Source: Pachyseris speciosa
Lineage: Eukaryota > Cnidaria > Anthozoa > Scleractinia > Pachyseridae
Assembly (NCBI GenBank): GCA_016490735.1
Contig: JAEMWC010000452.1
Span: forward strand, 185,001 to 249,000
Reading direction: 5' to 3'
Length of the DNA stretch: 64,000 nucleotides
Shown here: positions 1 to 10,764 of the stretch, piece by piece
Layout: every line of letters begins with the position of its first letter
Position numbering within the stretch: the stretch's first letter is position 1
Made by a program: the position numbers and the translations under genes
Notes under the pieces: model-generated
Seen by the model: only the letters and a program-made list of their open reading frames with translations
What the model was told of the DNA's origin: nothing
The model's database searches: none

Positions 1-372
1 CAAAATGATTGCAATTGTGCTTTTTGTTTTGTTTATTTGTTTTTAAGACTTTTTAAGAAGTTGGGATAGATTAGTCGTTAGTTCTCAGCGACTGGGTTTC
101 ACTTGTAATTAAACCATCCATCCATGCTGCGCTATAAATGTGAAAATGAAGGTCTCTTGCCTTAGCGTGGGTTTGTATTTGTGTCGTCTGTGCTATTTTG
201 GTAGAATAATGCGATGCTTTATGATCGACGACAATACCCGGCTTAGGAGTAGGATTCACGCTCGTGCCGTTTGGTGATGAGCTTGGGTCGCCTGTTAGAT
301 GCGAACCTCCAAAATAGCTGCTAACCAATTGCACAGAATGAAAAATAATGCCATTTTTCTGCCCAATAAGAT
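1..372. repeat. Dispersed repeat R1, copy 1
   Basis: This stretch is clearly similar to 8656-8987 in the same orientation, sharing the blocks ttctcagcgactggg, ttggtgatgagct and tagctgctaacc. The two copies have diverged by substitutions and small indels. No ORF is conserved between them, so it is a non-coding or decayed interspersed repeat of unknown class. Copy 1 runs off the left edge of the window. Confidence 0.7.
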
Positions 373-655
373 GCTGTCAACCAAACAGCGTCTATAGAAA
401 TATTCAGTTTTAAACTAAGTTCCTTGTACTCCCGAGTATAAACTAAGTTCGTCAGGCTCTTCGGAAGATGAATTTCACGAGAAGAATAGCCTTTCCAATT
501 CAAGTAAGAAGTCTGACTTGTTTTATGTGGACATCTCTTTTTTCCTTCATAAAAACCTAAGGAAAATAGCATGTGGACCATCTGGAGTCAATAAATAGCC
601 AATCGGATTTCAGGTTATAAATATCTCATACGCAAGCAGCTATCTATTGGGAAAA

Positions 656-728
<73 letters not shown>

Positions 729-2908
729 AAGGAGAAGGAGAAGTAAAGGGAGTCGCCACATTGCCGAGAAACATCTTCAAAAGCTACTTGGTTTCACCAA
801 AGTCAATCTTCCTTCAGCAGGACATTGGCCAATTTATTTCCTTTGTTGACGCCATATGATAATTGGACGATTTCACTAAGTGTTCGAAAGAAGGGCAGCT
901 AATCTAGACCAACTGACTGCGAGTTGTGTGCAACAGCACTGAGCTCTACAAACACTGGAAGTAAAGTAGTATTAAAATGGGCCTTCAACGTTTTTGTTTA
1001 CATTACCATACTCCCCAACACCCTACTGCCTCCCTCCAAACAAGCCCACTATGGCTTTCCCGCCACTATCTTTAGTATTTGTGTGTTTAGCTTTACCCTC
1101 TTTACCCCGTGTTGTAGGACGGAGCATGCGTACTTGTGGAATGATGATCAAAGATGCACGAGGCTTGCAATGGCGTGGTTTACGGTCTCTGGTTAAATCC
1201 GAATCATCCGTTTGTTAAATTCGAGAAAATACTACACTATCGGGCTATCTCTACTTTTCGAAGTAAGTTATGCGCACTAGACAAGAAACATTGTACGCTT
1301 TCTAAGTTAACTCATATTTATTAAAATACATAACATACAAACTGCGGATGCGTACTTGCTGAGACTCCGTGGGTGTTGTTTTAATAGAGTTCTAAAAACA
1401 GTGCCAGTTGGTTCCCAAGCTTCACCTTTTGACCGGTTTTAAACCTGTTGGGACTGTCAAATTATTCCACGTGATCAGTGAAAATTACATCAGTTTAGCG
1501 TCCTGAGATCAAGCTTGTTATGACAAAAGGTTCTGATCTGATGAACAAAGAGTTGCCGATATCCAAGCAGCTGTGCTTTTTTGTTGCTTAAGAACTTGCT
1601 GTGTCATGGCAAATCATTTAATACATTGTGCTGGTTGAAAGACCAACAAAACGACTGGACGAAGCCAGACATCAAATGATAAAATCTTTGATGAGAATTG
1701 GCGTTTTCCTAGCCTTCACAAAACACAACTGAGGTGATGCAGGTGAAAACATCTGAAGTGCCAGTGGAGTGACACAGAATAAATATTTTGCAGCCAGATA
1801 TGTCATGCATGACTCTCTCTCTAAATATATCATTAGAAATTTAGCTAGCTCATGTCATAATCTGAGCATAGAATTAAAAGACAACCAGCAGACAATTAAG
1901 CCATGGTAAGAGAGTTTCAAAAAAATTCAGTTAGTTGCCAATAGTAAAAAAGGAAGCGCTTTTTCGATGATGGAGTGAATCTCATGATATCTCGAGAACA
2001 TCGAAATTCTACCGATCATACTTCAGTTGAAAAATCTTCGATTAAATAACAGTTTATAAAGTGGTTACACAGTCGGGACATTTGTTCGAATTTGTTTCCT
2101 TTCGGCTTACTGTTTAAGAATAGCCGTACTGATAACTAGTCATTCAGAAAACAACATTTTTAAAACCAAAATAAGAATTAGATTCCGTGTATATACTTTG
2201 TTTACTTCGTCACAGAAAACTATAATGAACCAGGTGAAAGCATCTGACTTGTGTCAGTCAGAACTCAGCCAATTCGGGATGTAGCGTTAATTCAGTCATT
2301 TCATACACAAACGGCGAACATTTCATAGGATCTAATATTAGATTGATGTTATGATCCGTAAAGACACTTGCCAAATTGAAGAAAATAAGGCGCCTTCGCT
2401 GGACCAATAGTGAATAAGGCAGTTCAAAATTATTCTATTGTCGCCTTAAGTTAGAGGTAATTTGCTTCCACAGTCGATGCTTTATGGTAATTTGTGTCAT
2501 TCTGTTCAGTATCGTTTGAAGGTAGAGCAGATGATTTAAAGCAAACTAACTGTGCTTCTGTAGCAAGAATACACAGCCTAACTGGCAATACAAATTCGAG
2601 GATGAATTTCTACTAAACTCACTCCCACCAACGAGTTACGAAGTGAGTGAATATACAATGGGAAACAAAACAAGAGACGCTGCACATAACTCAATCAATA
2701 CATAAAAGAAACGAAATTTTGAGAACAGTGGAAGTTTTAACGATCCGGATGAATTACTTTTGCGTCTGGGAATATATGCTTTGAGACTATGACACAAATG
2801 CAGCACTCTGAAGGGTTGGCATTAGAATTATTTCATTGCATGGTGACGTAACCGTAAGGTACTGGAAATTTCAACTTTCTTTGAATTCTTCTACATTTTT
2901 TTTTTCAG
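373..2908. other. Intergenic, no gene seen
   Basis: Apart from the TA microsatellite I see no coding exon, RNA gene or clear inverted repeat. Part of it is presumably upstream sequence or a 5' intron of the receptor gene that follows, because a polypyrimidine tract ending in cag closes it at 2908. Confidence 0.5.
660..725. repeat. (TA)n microsatellite
   Basis: About 33 uninterrupted TA units. The ORF that reads through it as an Ile-Tyr repeat is an artefact. Confidence 0.97.
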
Positions 2909-2973
2909 TTCGCGTGAGATGGAAACAAGCAGAAGTCAAAAGCGGAAAGAGCATCACTAGGATTTGCTACAGG

Positions 2974-3888
2974 ATGACTAATGACACTGAAGATGGACAT
3001 TCTGACTATTCTGCGGAACAATTGCGTGCCATTTGGTTTGCTGTTTTTAGCGTTGAATTTACTATGATATTTATTATCAACGCCGTTTCCATCATCGCTT
3101 TTACAAGAAACCGCCATTTACGCAAGCCCAGCACATATCTGATAATAAACCTGATTGTGTCTGATTTACTAGTGGGAGCCGTCACGGGATTGTTGAACAT
3201 TTATTACGGGGTTATCGCCTCTCATCTTGGCTGTAGTTTGGTACAAATGATTATCGACATTTTTGCCGGTGTATTTACAATATCATCCGTAGTTAATCTT
3301 TCCTTTATCGCTTTAGAACGCCTTCACGCAACACTTAATCCTTTTAGGCATTGTTTAATTGAGAAATGGTTTTACTTTAAAATTATCATTTTCAGTTGGC
3401 TGCTAGCTTTAATTCTGGCATCTGTATATGCTGTCCTCAATTATATTCTGTGTACACCAGAAGCTATAGCTATAAGTGATTGGTTAAGGACATCAGTTAC
3501 TGTTCTTACCCTCCTATTAGTCACTGCGTGTAACGTCATTATTACGGTAAATATCAAACGAAACCCTCCTCCTCATCCGTCCAGCGCTGTCGCTTCAGAA
3601 AGGAAACTCTCTGTAACATTATTCATAGTTTCTATTGTGTCTATGCTGACCATTCTGCCATGGGTTGTTTACAACGGCTTAACTACACAACCAGCCGTCC
3701 GACTGTCCAAAGCCACAGAGTTCCACTTTGTTAGTTTGGTACGTTTCTTGTTTCATATGAATTCTATCGTCAGTCCAGTGATATACGCCATACGATTGCA
3801 GGAGTTTAGGAAAGCGGTCAGGGAACTTATCTGTAAAAATTATTCGGCGCCAACAAGTGTCGAACCTATTGAGCTTCACGAAATGTAG
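2974..3888 (+). CDS. Class A (rhodopsin-like) G-protein-coupled receptor, orphan
   Basis: A 304-residue seven-transmembrane receptor of the plasma membrane, expected to couple an unknown ligand to heterotrimeric G proteins. Landmarks: Asn of TM1 (INAVSI), Asp of TM2 (LIVSDLLVG), a Cys before TM3 (HLGCSL) that can pair with one in extracellular loop 2 (YILCTP), Trp of TM4 (FSWLLA), TM6 ending ILPWVVY, TM7 ending SPVIYAIR, and a short basic tail. The G-protein motif is ERL rather than DRY/ERY, the TM7 NPxxY Asn is Ser, and the TM6 CWxP motif is degenerate. The open frame extends upstream to 2836, but a polypyrimidine tract and cag at 2897-2908 look like a splice acceptor of a 5' UTR intron. The ATG at 2974 gives the usual short N-terminus, with acidic residues and a possible N-glycosylation site (NDT). 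The coding body has no introns, as in many cnidarian GPCRs. Ligand class cannot be told from sequence. Confidence 0.88.
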   Translation: MTNDTEDGHSDYSAEQLRAIWFAVFSVEFTMIFIINAVSIIAFTRNRHLRKPSTYLIINLIVSDLLVGAVTGLLNIYYGVIASHLGCSLVQMIIDIFAGVFTISSVVNLSFIALERLHATLNPFRHCLIEKWFYFKIIIFSWLLALILASVYAVLNYILCTPEAIAISDWLRTSVTVLTLLLVTACNVIITVNIKRNPPPHPSSAVASERKLSVTLFIVSIVSMLTILPWVVYNGLTTQPAVRLSKATEFHFVSLVRFLFHMNSIVSPVIYAIRLQEFRKAVRELICKNYSAPTSVEPIELHEM

Positions 3889-4305
3889 TGACATTAATTG
3901 TAGCAAGGCTCCGTTGTTTAATTACGAGCTATAAATTTAAACTGCATGGGACTACTTTCCATAATGAAATAAAAAGTTACTGACTGAAAAGGAAATTAGG
4001 TTGCTTATGGCCCAGCGGTGAGGTTTGTCGTGATCTGTTAAGCTTCAGCTTGATTTTGTGATTTTGTTTATGTGCCACTGCTCCATTTTGAAACAAAATG
4101 TGGATCGCAACATAATAACACCGTGTGCAATGAATTCATATATAATTTTCAAGCAACTGAAGTTAAAAGAAAAGTAACTGACGCCTTCGCTTTAAACACT
4201 CCTAACTGAAACTTGTAATTGGACTCTAACTATTGCGAAAAGCATTAAATAAAATCATTTTAAGATTTAAAAAGGGTAAAAGGACGACTACTTTTCGACG
4301 TTAGC

Positions 4306-4697
4306 TTAAAGGAGCACTGTCACCGGTATTTTTGCTGTTTTTGGTTCAATTATGCCAAAATTACTGCCCTTTTCCTGTTATCGTGCAAAAAAATGCTCCT
4401 ACAGAATCAGCAATATGAATTCCAATGAAATTTCGGCAGGGAGAGCTAACCATAATAATTTTTTTGGTGATTTTTCAATGCATCGCTTGAAATTTTGAAC
4501 AAACTTGCCAGTTTTTTCAAATTTCAATCCATTTCCATCCTCGTCATCTTAGATGGAATACAGGCGTTTATAGTGTCTATGCAGTACTAATGTCGTTGGC
4601 AACAAAACTAGACAATTATTTTAAGGTTTCCACTGATGCATTGGCAGTTTTAAGCCTTTTGAAGTGATGGTACAATAGCGTGACACTGCCCCTTTAA
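4306..4697. mobile_element. TTAA-flanked MITE with terminal inverted repeats
   Basis: The ends are near-mirror images: ttaaaggagcactgtcacc at 4306 and cgtgacactgcccctttaa ending at 4697 (16 of 19 bases pair). Both ends are bounded by TTAA, the target duplication used by piggyBac-type transposases. The interior has no ORF, so this is a non-autonomous element. The piggyBac assignment rests only on the TTAA. Confidence 0.65.
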
Positions 4698-5111
4698 AGT
4701 CATTACGACGTCAAAAAAAAGTATGTTCAAATTCATAAATACTAAAAAGAACAATAGATCATCAAAAAGGTGTGACATACTGAATAAGTTACAAGTTAAA
4801 CAAAACGTTTAGCACGTATGGAGTATTGTTACTGGTAGAGGAAAATCACGTTTTCTCCGAACGAAACACAAAATACTAGTAGTCCAGGTGAAAACTTCTG
4901 AAGCGCCAGAGGTGTTGACTTAGAATAAGCTTGTTGACTGCATCTTTTGAGAACGTAAAATAGTCGCACATTTTATCGATCAAGCACTTACAATATATTA
5001 AACGCACTTAAATTTGTTCAAATATTTATTTTCGCGACATAGCTCTCAATAGAAGTTTGCAAACGTGAAATATATGTGACCCTAAGAACAATTTTAAGTG
5101 TGAAGTAACAT

Positions 5112-5250
5112 ATCAAAAACGAGTGCGAGTGTTTCATCAGGGGTTCCAAACACAGAGAAACAGATGAAAGCACGACGCCGAAGGCGGAGTGCTTTTATTG
5201 TTTCGAGGTGTTTGGAACCCCTGATGAAACACGAAGCACGAGTTTTTGAT
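5112..5250. repeat. Foldback element, nested hairpin
   Basis: Arms at 5112-5153 and 5208-5250 are near-perfect inverted copies, with core gtttcatcaggggttccaaac. The loop holds a second small stem (agcac...gtgct around gccgaaggc). This is a non-coding cruciform-forming repeat. Confidence 0.75.
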
Positions 5251-5915
5251 ACGGCTTCTCAAACTCGCACAAATATACAATGGGATATAGCAAATATGTT
5301 ATCTGTAGAATTAGCACCAATTGTTTTAACGAACAGTAGCGAAAACATTCATTCGCATTTTTGACAACTCTTTGCCTGCATACATTTTGTGGGAGTTGCT
5401 TGTTTTCGCGTCAGTAGTCATCCACTGTAGTTGACACGTGATGGCGGAGATCACGGACGGAGCGAGTCGTTTTCGTCCGCCTAAAACCTTATCCGAGGTC
5501 CAGTTGATAGCTTATGAGGCCGTCCCAGCTTCTACAAAGTACAAAAGTACCATGACAGCTGGAAAGAGAGACGAAAGTACCGATTTTGGATCATGACAAG
5601 CGGTCTAATCAAAGATTATGAATTATACGAGGTGAATTTTTTCCCCTGTAAAATATAGGAAATGGATACTGTATCTCTTAACTAATAGCTTGCGAAGTTT
5701 GTCATAGAAGTAGCTAAATGTACAAAGAGTCAGGGGGAAAGGTGACCACCCAGTACCTTTTTACGTGATAGCATGTGTCTGGAGCGTCGGTTGGAAAATG
5801 AAAATGTTGCCAAGAAATGGAATCTACTCGAGATTTAGGGTAAAAGAGATGTAATTTTCACGTTACTTTAAAAGATGCCAGTTAATAATTACCTGCATTG
5901 AAATTTTTGAGTTGC

Positions 5916-5965
5916 TAATTAAAATTCAAGTGTCTTGATCTAATTAAAATTCAAGTGTCTTGATC
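5916..5965. repeat. 25-bp tandem duplication
   Basis: The 25-bp unit starting taattaaaattcaagtg occurs twice, head to tail and identical. Confidence 0.9.
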
Positions 5966-6179
5966 AGGTTTTGAACTAATCGGGGACGTGTCTTGATTCG
6001 TGCTTTCATTGGGTATCAAGATAAATGCACCTGACCAAAATGGGGCACTCCGATATATACCCTTATAAATAATTAATGAGTTTGAGAATGATATATGAAA
6101 TAAATCGTATGACTTGTGAAAGCTGTAATGGCTAGTCTGACAACTGTTGTTTCGTCGCTGCCAAGCGACTCTTCAGAGG

Positions 6180-6495
6180 CCTTCCTGATATCTGGTAAAC
6201 TCGTTGAGCATCTCGCTCAAAGTCCCGTTCGCAATCAGTTCAGCGGAAGCAATCTCGCCTTATATCGCATAAGGATTTCCGACCGCTAAATATTCACAAG
6301 AGCATTGTAATAATTGTGAAAACTTGTTAAGTTTTCACAAGTTATTCACAAGTTATCACAATTATTACAATGCTCTCGTGAATATTTAGCGATCGGGAAT
6401 CCTTATGCGATATAAGGCGAGATTGCTTCCGCTGAGCTGATTGCGAACGGGACTTTGAGCGAGATCCTCAACGAGTTTGCCAGATATCAGGAAGG
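6180..6495. repeat. 316-bp near-perfect palindrome
   Basis: The outer bases ccttcctgatatctgg (6180) are mirrored by ccagatatcaggaagg (ending 6495). Pairing continues through ~150-bp arms (for example gccttatatcgcataagga opposite tccttatgcgatataaggc) to a short centre near 6338. It interrupts the left inverted repeat of the 2.1 kb element and so is a later, nested insertion or rearrangement. Confidence 0.85.
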
Positions 6496-7764
6496 GGCAA
6501 GATTTCCGCACAGCCCCATACATTAATTATGCATTCAATCTTTGTTCTAAGAAAACAATAGCGGTAACAATGGTAAGCCTTTGGGACTTCTGCTCTTTGT
6601 TTCTGAAGTTCTTTATTTTTTTTTCTAAGTCTTTTTGGAAACAGGAAACTTTTGGCGCGTTTTTCCTTCGAAAGCCCTAATTTCAAGTAAACCTTGCTAG
6701 TTTTTTTCGGAGTTTTAAAGTAATTCAGTTTCGCTGTGCATTGTAGGTGATTCAAATAAATTTCAGCGGTAGGGTTAGCGGTTAAATTGCTGTACGGCAA
6801 TCGTCAGTCTGTTGTATTCACAGACAAAATGTTTGAAAATAAAACAACTTTCTTACCTGGTGTAGCTCGTTCTTTGCTTTCTTTGTCGAAATTTTGCTGG
6901 AGCTCATGACGTTTCTTTTGAGGAAAATGGAATTCTTCCCTTTCTTGAGCGCATCAAGAAGTGAGCATGTTTACTGGTGCGTTTGGAACCCTCTTCCTCG
7001 TCTTTGCGGACTTCGGTAGTGGTCAGCGATATGGAAGAGAATTTTTCCAAAGTGCTCTTTGCCGAAGTGCTGACGCCACATGTTTAACCTGTAGGTCGCG
7101 CTGGAAAAGTTTTTGCGCATAAACCTCGCTTTACTCGCCACCATGTATTTTCAATGCCCCTTGTATGGGCATCAGTGTCTGGTTGTTAGAAGTTTAGACT
7201 GTGGTTGGCATGGCTTGTTCGTCATGTGAGGTTTCGTAAACTGCTTGAGTTGTGGTAAATTTGTGCGCCCAAGTGTATGTTGGGATAAAACTTTTTGATC
7301 AAAAGCTTGGTGCCATAAAACCATGATTTATGGCGCATTGATGCCATTCAAACGCAACCACTCTTCGAGCATCGCAACTCATACCCTTCTTGCGATGAAG
7401 CTCTTGTCCAGCTGAATGCGTTGCTACACCCAGGTTGAGGACGTTCTATCGAGCAGGTTTTGGTCCTTGCACCAGTCTATGAACCAGTCGTGATCCTGAA
7501 GGATCTTCGTGAGAGCGATCAAGCTCATTTGGGCCATTTTCGCGCGACAAAACAAGTCGTTTTGGTATACAGCAGAACGGAAATAAATATTCCTAATTTG
7601 CTTTTTTATATATCTAAATGGACCAATCAAAGGGTGGAGGAAACGCATTCGTTTGTGCAAAGTAGGTCTCTCGTGAATTTCTTTTGTGTGTATTGTTATG
7701 AAGATTTTTTTTAGATGGATAGGTAAGATAAAACTTAGTTATTGACGAGCACCTTGCAACTGGT

Positions 7765-7846
7765 TTGTGTAGCTCAGTGGTAAGGTGACGGACTGATAAC
7801 ACTGAGAAAGCCTCGCATAGGGCGATGGTTCAAAGCCCAGTAGAGC
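7765..7846 (+). repeat. tRNA-like segment (SINE head or tRNA pseudogene)
   Basis: There is an A-box-like tagctcagtgg (7770) and a B-box-like ggttcaaagcc (7828), spaced as in a tRNA gene. The acceptor and anticodon stems do not pair convincingly, so it is not called a functional tRNA. Confidence 0.5.
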
Positions 7847-8253
7847 AGTCAAATAAATTAAAGGATATAGAGAAAAAAAGGGGGCTGTGGAAAAATAGTG
7901 GGGAAAAGAGTCGGGGAAAAGGAGGAATGTGGGACAGAAAAAGAGAGAGAAACAACACGGTTAATTGAATCCTCTTTTATTGCTACAGTAAGTAATAATT
8001 AGCAATGTATATATGCGAAACCCTAGGTAATAAGCCATTGTCTTAAAAAACAATGAAGCGCATACATAATTAATGAAATAGAATGTATTATTAATGTATG
8101 GGGCTATATGGAAATTTTTCCCAGGAAGGTTTCTAAAGAGTCGCTTGGCAGCGACGAAACAACAGTTGTCAGACTAGCCATTACAGTTTTCACAAGTTAT
8201 TCACAAGTTTTCACAATTATTACATCGTATATGTACTGCGGAAATGAAATCAA

Positions 8254-8446
8254 ATGAAGAATGATCCTTGCAGTTGTGAACGCAATTTACACAATTGCGA
8301 AAAGAAGCCTGAGAAAAAATTCAGGATTTCAACGGGGTTTGAACCTGTGACCTCGCGATTACCGATGCAATGCTCTAACCAACTGAGCTACGAACAGGAT
8401 GAAGCCACTGACGTTGGGTGCAGGTAAATTGTGGGTTTATATGTTC
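8254..8446 (-). mobile_element. tRNA-derived SINE, family B, copy 1
   Basis: Read on the minus strand it starts with a tRNA-like head: A box tagctcagttgg and B box ggttcaaacc. A body follows that is shared with 46575-46762 (for example caactgcaaggatcattctt). A partial third copy of the body lies at 8486-8545. Confidence 0.75.
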
Positions 8447-8655
8447 CCGTGAAAGAAATGAGGGTGAAAGATGTATATGAAATAAATCATATATGAACTG
8501 CGGAAATGAAGAATGATCCTTACAGTTGTGAACGCAATGTATGCAATTGAACAAATGAGCTTCACAAGGTTCTTTTATACATCACGAGACATGTGACCCA
8601 TTTCTCTTAAAATTGCGTTTCAGCAATTGCGGACGTTTTAAGAAGAATGAATAAG

Positions 8656-8987
8656 TACGAAATGATTGCAATTTTGCTTTTTGTTTTGTTTAATTTGTTT
8701 TTCAAACTTTTCAAGCATTTGGGATAGATTGGTCATTAGTTCTCAGCGACTGGGTTACTAATACTTAAACCATCCGGCAGCTCGTTCTTGTCTAATTGTT
8801 AAACTGTGTTATGAGTGAATTTGTAATGCCATAAAATAGACGACAATACGATCATAGTTTGGGGTAAGGTCACGATTGTGTCATTTGGTGATGAGCTGAA
8901 GTCGCCTGTGAGATGCGAGTACCTCGAGAGTAGCTGCTAACCGATTACAGGGAATAGAAAATAAATTATTTCTGCCCAATAGTAGAA
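8656..8987. repeat. Dispersed repeat R1, copy 2
   Basis: Direct repeat of the first 372 bases of the window, diverged but alignable throughout. Confidence 0.7.
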
Positions 8988-9115
8988 TGTTCGAAGCAAT
9001 AAAACGAGGGATTGCATGGGATCTTTTGCTGGAAAAGAAAATCAGACGGAGTGAACGCTTTTGCTTTTGAGGTGGATTATCGTTCAAGAATATGTTTACT
9101 TCAGTGGAACTTGTG

Positions 9116-9400
9116 AATGAATGAATGAATCTTCGGCAGTCCATGACGACTGTTTATGTTAGGTGAGGCAGAATCTCTGATGAGCAGCCAGGTCCGCCCG
9201 TGAGCGGCAGATCCTGTTACAGCGACTACATGTATAACCTGATGTTGCAGTGGAATGTCTTCTTTCATGAGCACGCTGGTAATCCAGCTGTCGCTTCTCC
9301 TCTACGCTTTCCACTGATTGTTTAACAGTGGCTCTCCAGAAACTTCTGTCCAAAGCATCTTGTATTTCTGGCTCACCAGAAACTTCTGTCCAAAGCATCT
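9116..9400 (-). pseudogene. 3' end of a non-LTR retrotransposon ORF with C-terminal C2H2 finger
   Basis: On the minus strand a frame ends in YTCSRCNRICRSRADLAAHQ..C at a stop at 9159. This Cys2-His/Cys finger resembles the C-terminal finger of LINE proteins. The frame is preceded by a basic, Arg/Glu-rich segment. Past the stop comes a short 3' tail and then (ATTC)n at 9116-9132, a microsatellite tail typical of LINEs. Upstream, a ~29-bp segment is duplicated in tandem (ccagaaacttctgtccaaag at about 9336 and 9379), and the frame then runs into the long TGAA array. It is 5'-truncated and dead. The family assignment comes from memory of similar proteins. Confidence 0.55.
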
Positions 9401-9514
9401 TGAATGAATGAATGAATGAATGAATGAATGAATGAATGAATGAATGAATGAATGAATGAATGAATGAATGAATGAATGAATGAATGAATGAATGAATGAA
9501 TGAATGAATGAATG
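9401..9514. repeat. (TGAA)n microsatellite
   Basis: About 28 TGAA units without interruption. The Phe-Ile-His-Ser repeat ORF on the minus strand is its translation and is not a protein. Confidence 0.97.
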
Positions 9515-9581
9515 TCGCAGACCTATTGCAAACCGTTAAGATCATATGGAAACCAGGCTTTAAACTGGTTTTCACTAGCGA

Positions 9582-9606
9582 CGGAGTCGGAGTCGGAGTC
9601 GGAGTC
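9582..9606. repeat. (CGGAGT)n short tandem repeat
   Basis: About four cggagt units in a row, adjacent to the TGAA array. Confidence 0.8.
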
Positions 9607-9694
9607 GTAATCAGAAGCTTGGAGCGTTACGATATACCTCAATCTCGTGGAAACCTTTCACTTGTCACTACAATTTCTCGGGTACTTTCTAAGA

Positions 9695-9911
9695 GCTCAG
9701 GCGCGGATCCAGGGGAGGTGGAATGGTGAATTTTCACCCCCCCCCCCCCCCCCCTTCTGATTCGAAAATGTTAATTATTCATCGAAAATCAATCATGCTG
9801 ATGCACAGACCTCAAACACCTCAACCAGGCTTTGGTTCTATGACATTATTACAAAAATTCACCCCCCCCCCCCCCCCCCCACCTTTCAAAATCCTGGATC
9901 CGCGCCTGAGC
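9695..9911. mobile_element. 217-bp MITE with poly-C tracts at both ends
   Basis: The termini gctcaggcgcggatccagg (9695) and cctggatccgcgcctgagc (ending 9911) are exact inverted copies, 19 of 19. Each is followed, towards the inside, by a ttcaccccc-type segment with a C run (about 9739-9754 and 9862-9880). No target duplication could be fixed. The cgcggatccagg end motif resembles widespread hAT-type MITEs, which is an inference. Confidence 0.7.
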
Positions 9912-10764
9912 ATGACATTTGTTGAGCGATGCATGTAGTAATAAGGCAATCAGCATCGATCAGCAGCATTCTAACACAGACACAGTTATGCAAACGGAAC
10001 TAATCTAAGATTTTCTTTTCTTAGTAATAACAGCACTACTGGGTGATTCCGCCATCGACGGACGCCGCATGCACTTTTCCTTTAAACGGGACTGCTGATT
10101 AGTGGGATAGACTGAAGCTGCTAAAATAAATGCTAAACTAATCGGGTGAATTATGCCCGTGTTATAATTGTAACTATATACTTTAATGATACAGCAGTGC
10201 ATGTAATAAATTGATGAAAGCCGTCTTGGCCCCAAAAATTGTCCTCTGGTTGTGTTTGAATTATTTCGTACACTCTTTTTTGCCCAAAAAATGAAAATAT
10301 GAAGTACCTAACTACTTCAGCGTTTGCAACGTAACTAAAGTACCACAATATTCACAGTCCAGTTTTAAACACGGTGATGCGGAAGTCAAATGATTGTCAG
10401 TACAAAAGCCGAGCACATATTCTGCTTGGGGTGTTACGAACAAATGTGAATGAGATTGCCTTGATTTGTGGTTGACCAAATGTGGTTGCTCAAATACCAA
10501 TGCAAGAGCGTAATATTGAAGAAATCTTTGCTCTTTCTATTTGTTTTAATATATTTTTAATAACTGCTGCCATACACCTCGATATCACGCTCACACAGTA
10601 CCCGTTGCATACCACTATCCCTAAAGGTGCGTCATTTTGTCTTCTTGGCGCGTCTTAACCCGTTTATATCTCATGCAGTCCGCGCAATCTAACGGCAAAA
10701 ATGGGACCATTTTTAGGTAGATTAACGTAAATTACGTTGCCAAGTCTGCTGATTCTAACTTTTT

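Larger units (their letters stand above)
6112..8198. mobile_element. 2.1 kb DNA element with ~75-bp terminal inverted repeats
   Basis: The left end (6112-6186) and right end (8123-8198) are inverted copies sharing a block that includes ggctagtctgacaactgttg. The homology continues inward: gccccatacattaat near 6511 matches atgtatggggct near 8093. On the left side the match is interrupted by the palindrome at 6180-6495. The interior contains no recognisable transposase and no long ORF, so the element is non-autonomous or decayed. A tRNA-like segment lies inside at 7765-7846. Confidence 0.65.

Noticed and set aside
71..334. 87-residue minus-strand ORF, and a same-length ORF at 8881-9144
   Set aside because: Both overlap repeat R1, but the protein sequences do not match each other, so there is no conserved frame.
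647..859. ORF with an Ile-Tyr repeat
   Set aside because: It is a translation of the TA microsatellite with no homology or coding context.
8330..8398. Possible tRNA gene on the minus strand (also 46650-46715, 61885-61945)
   Set aside because: A and B boxes are good, but each is the head of a longer repeated SINE unit and the stems do not all pair.
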